NCBI GenBank assembly: GCA_900642245.1
Contig: CAAAJI010000313.1
Span: 1 to 19,763 of the forward strand
From: Fragilaria radians
Lineage: Eukaryota > Bacillariophyta > Fragilariophyceae > Fragilariales > Fragilariaceae
Length of the DNA stretch: 19,763 nucleotides
Direction of reading: 5' to 3'
The translations under genes and the position numbers were made by a program. Positions within the stretch are counted from its first letter, which is position 1, and each line of letters opens with the position of its first letter. The notes beneath the pieces are model-generated. The model did not search any database and was not told the origin of the DNA. It saw only the letters and a list, made by a program, of their open reading frames with translations. Positions 18,298-19,763 of the stretch are shown here, in pieces.

Positions 18298-19002
18298 CAT
18301 TGTTGTTTCCATGAAGTTGCATTAGAATTAATGTCACAATTTCATCTACCTGATGAGCCGTTGTGATGGGATTTTCAATTGCACCCAACGCCATAGCTTG
18401 ATGCCATGTTGGGAGAATGGGAATCACAAGTTCAAGTCGCATCTTTATGGCATTTGAAATTAAATCTTCTATATTCCATTGACTTCCTTCATGTTCCTGT
18501 TGTTGTGATTGAGCCAGTTCGCTAGTGTTGACAGCCGAAGTCGATACGCCATCCAACGCACGTGCAAATCGTTGATTGCAATCTTGCATGAACCATTCCA
18601 CCAAATCTTTGGGTGTAATCATCCCAATTGTTGATAGTGGCAGTTTTTCATGTTCTACAGCAGCAATGATAGCTTCTGTCGTCCAACCATGAATCGATAC
18701 TTGATCCAAACTTGCCCGGAGCAATCGTGACTTTACAAGTTCCATGGATCCCATACTTCGAACCGACGAGGAGAGTATCCGATGGCGATACCTTCCTGAT
18801 ATAATGCTACTAGTTGTTGAATGCAAAGTCCTAAACCTCCCCAAGTGGGCTGTAGCTCTGAAATGGAAATACACCCAATCTTAGTTTACGATGTCATGTC
18901 AAGACATTTTTTTGGAAACTATGCGTCCTGGCTAAGGAACAGTGAAAGGATTCTAAGTCATTTGTTAGCAAACACATACCTTACGAAACTTCTTCTCATC
19001 AT
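17792..19002 (-). CDS. COQ9: Ubiquinone biosynthesis protein COQ9, two exons: 19002-18980 and 18857-17792
   Basis: A mitochondrial lipid-binding helper of COQ7 in ubiquinone synthesis, distantly TetR-like in fold. The spliced product is 362 residues. The conserved core is visible: LLRASLDQVSIHGWTTEAI (53-71), DLVEWFMQDCNQRFARALD (92-110), LELVIPILPTWHQAMALGA (149-167), TTAHQVDEIV (173-182), and DRAAITGIYIATELHLLTD (220-238) with YEDTWIFL (243-250). A later hydrophobic helix (278-300) fits the lipid or membrane-contact helix. The unspliced frame opens only at GTG. A 23-nt exon (ATGATG at 19002, AAG|GTATGT donor at 18979) joined to TTTCAG (ends 18858) gives MMRRSFVRATAHLGRFRTLH, an ideal Arg-rich, acid-free mitochondrial presequence. 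The intron is 122 bases, phase 2. A run of ten Thr (196-205) lies in a loop. Confidence 0.92.
18267..18297. repeat. GTA/GTC trinucleotide microsatellite encoding polythreonine in COQ9
   Basis: On the plus strand, GTA and GTC triplets run for about 31 bases. Read on the coding strand these are ACT and ACG codons, giving ten consecutive Thr in a loop between conserved helices. It is in frame and probably variable in length. Confidence 0.75.
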
Positions 19003-19706
19003 TGTTTCCTTTGATATATTCCTTCAGCAATTTTGTTTCAAGGTGCTGAATCGTCGTCAGAGGATTTTTGGGTTAGTACTTTAGATCCAGTAAAATGAGA
19101 AGTGGGAAAAAATTAATTTACGGAAAATAAAAGCCATCGATTTATTTCACAGCAAATGCTGTATTTTGTAGAATCCTTAACGTCAATAATTGATTCCTGG
19201 TTTAAGTTTTATTCAATTTGCAATCATAAATGCAACAAAGCGAAGTCAACCCTCGATGTGAAGCCAAAGGAAATGTTTTGGACATCGCCTCTATGGTTGC
19301 AATTTCGATCATGAATTCGAAATGAAAAATGAAGGAATATAGAATTATTCCCACCTCTAATGTTGATAAACTTTGGGGCGAATGCAATAAGCGTTCAAAA
19401 CGCTGATACTATGGCCTCATTAAACCGTTTTTTGTCTGCCACATCCATCCTTTGTCGGTCTATTATTAGTACTGGCTATATCGGTTTCCTTTGATAGGAT
19501 CGATCAAATTAAAGGGATGCGCCATCCGTTAGTTAGACTATTTTAGCATTGTAGGCTCAATAAAGATTCCTAAAAACTGTTTCAAGGCCACAAAGGGCGA
19601 TGCATTGAGGCCATACCGTTCCAATCCAAAGGCTCTTTTCTTCAGACAAAGATTCATTCATTTTTCTTCAGAGCCATTGGTTTTGTAAAGCCAACCACAC
19701 CGACCC
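19003..19706. other. Intergenic, no gene supported
   Basis: AT-rich sequence upstream of COQ9 on the left and of a probable new CDS on the right. The longest frames are about 60-90 codons without motifs. A short imperfect inverted pair (ATGGCCTCATT near 19410 and ATTGAGGCCAT near 19604) is probably chance. Confidence 0.45.
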
Positions 19707-19763
19707 ATGGCAGCGTCGTGTATCGAACAAACGATTGACTTTATCGTCAAAGAGGACGATCCA
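19707..19763 (+). CDS. 5' end of a CDS running off the window (partial)
   Basis: An ATG in good context (CCCATGG) opens 19 codons without a stop to the window edge, reading MAASCIEQTIDFIVKEDDP. Composition is less AT-rich than the preceding 700 bases, which supports coding. It is too short to assign a family, and the intergenic side has no competing start. It may be a true N-terminus or a chance frame. Confidence 0.4.
   Translation, partial: MAASCIEQTIDFIVKEDDP

Noticed and set aside
19400..19620. Inverted repeat as terminal repeat of a DNA transposon
   Set aside because: Only about 11 bases with a mismatch, about 195 bases apart, and no transposase or target duplication.
1..19763. tRNA, rRNA, CRISPR array or bacterial-style operon
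   Set aside because: No cloverleaf-like box B strings in intergenic DNA, no regularly spaced repeats, and alternating gene strands with introns indicate ordinary nuclear eukaryotic DNA.

Overview
This is a eukaryotic nuclear window from a gene-dense, AT-rich genome. It holds single-copy genes for a cytosolic chaperonin subunit, a proteasome lid subunit and a mitochondrial ubiquinone-biosynthesis protein, with few and short GT-AG introns. The most likely source is a diatom or a close stramenopile. This is inferred from the gene style, a plastid-type bipartite presequence with Phe after the predicted cleavage site, a CRE palindrome upstream of one gene, and a Copia-type retroelement remnant. 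No single feature proves the lineage.

Layout: a hemerythrin-like (HHE) protein (201-1100, +) converges on CCT1/TCP-1 alpha (minus, spliced, 1303-3040). A 2.6 kb stretch follows with only one weak basic ORF (3763-4395, -). A GEN1/Yen1-like XPG-family nuclease (5769-8483, -, with a probable further 3' exon) diverges from a type II membrane protein resembling a fucosyltransferase-like glycosyltransferase (8917-10188, +). Next is about 3 kb of poor coding content with a broken Copia RNase H remnant (12035-12314, +). A plastid-targeted-looking tyrosine-phosphatase-like protein (13155-14495, +) converges on a rhomboid-like multi-pass membrane protein lacking the protease dyad (14707-16119, -). That gene diverges from RPN9/PSMD13 (16421-17644, +), which converges on COQ9 (minus, spliced, 17792-19002). 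A new CDS probably starts at 19707 and leaves the window.

The genes are housekeeping or lineage-specific and mostly alternate in strand. They do not form an operon or one pathway. The main corrections to a naive reading are tiny first exons restored for CCT1 (27 nt) and COQ9 (23 nt), internal ATG starts for the glycosyltransferase-like and rhomboid-like genes, and a likely spliced C-terminus for the nuclease. I found no CRISPR array, tRNA, rRNA or convincing intact mobile element, and no clear undescribed multi-gene system.
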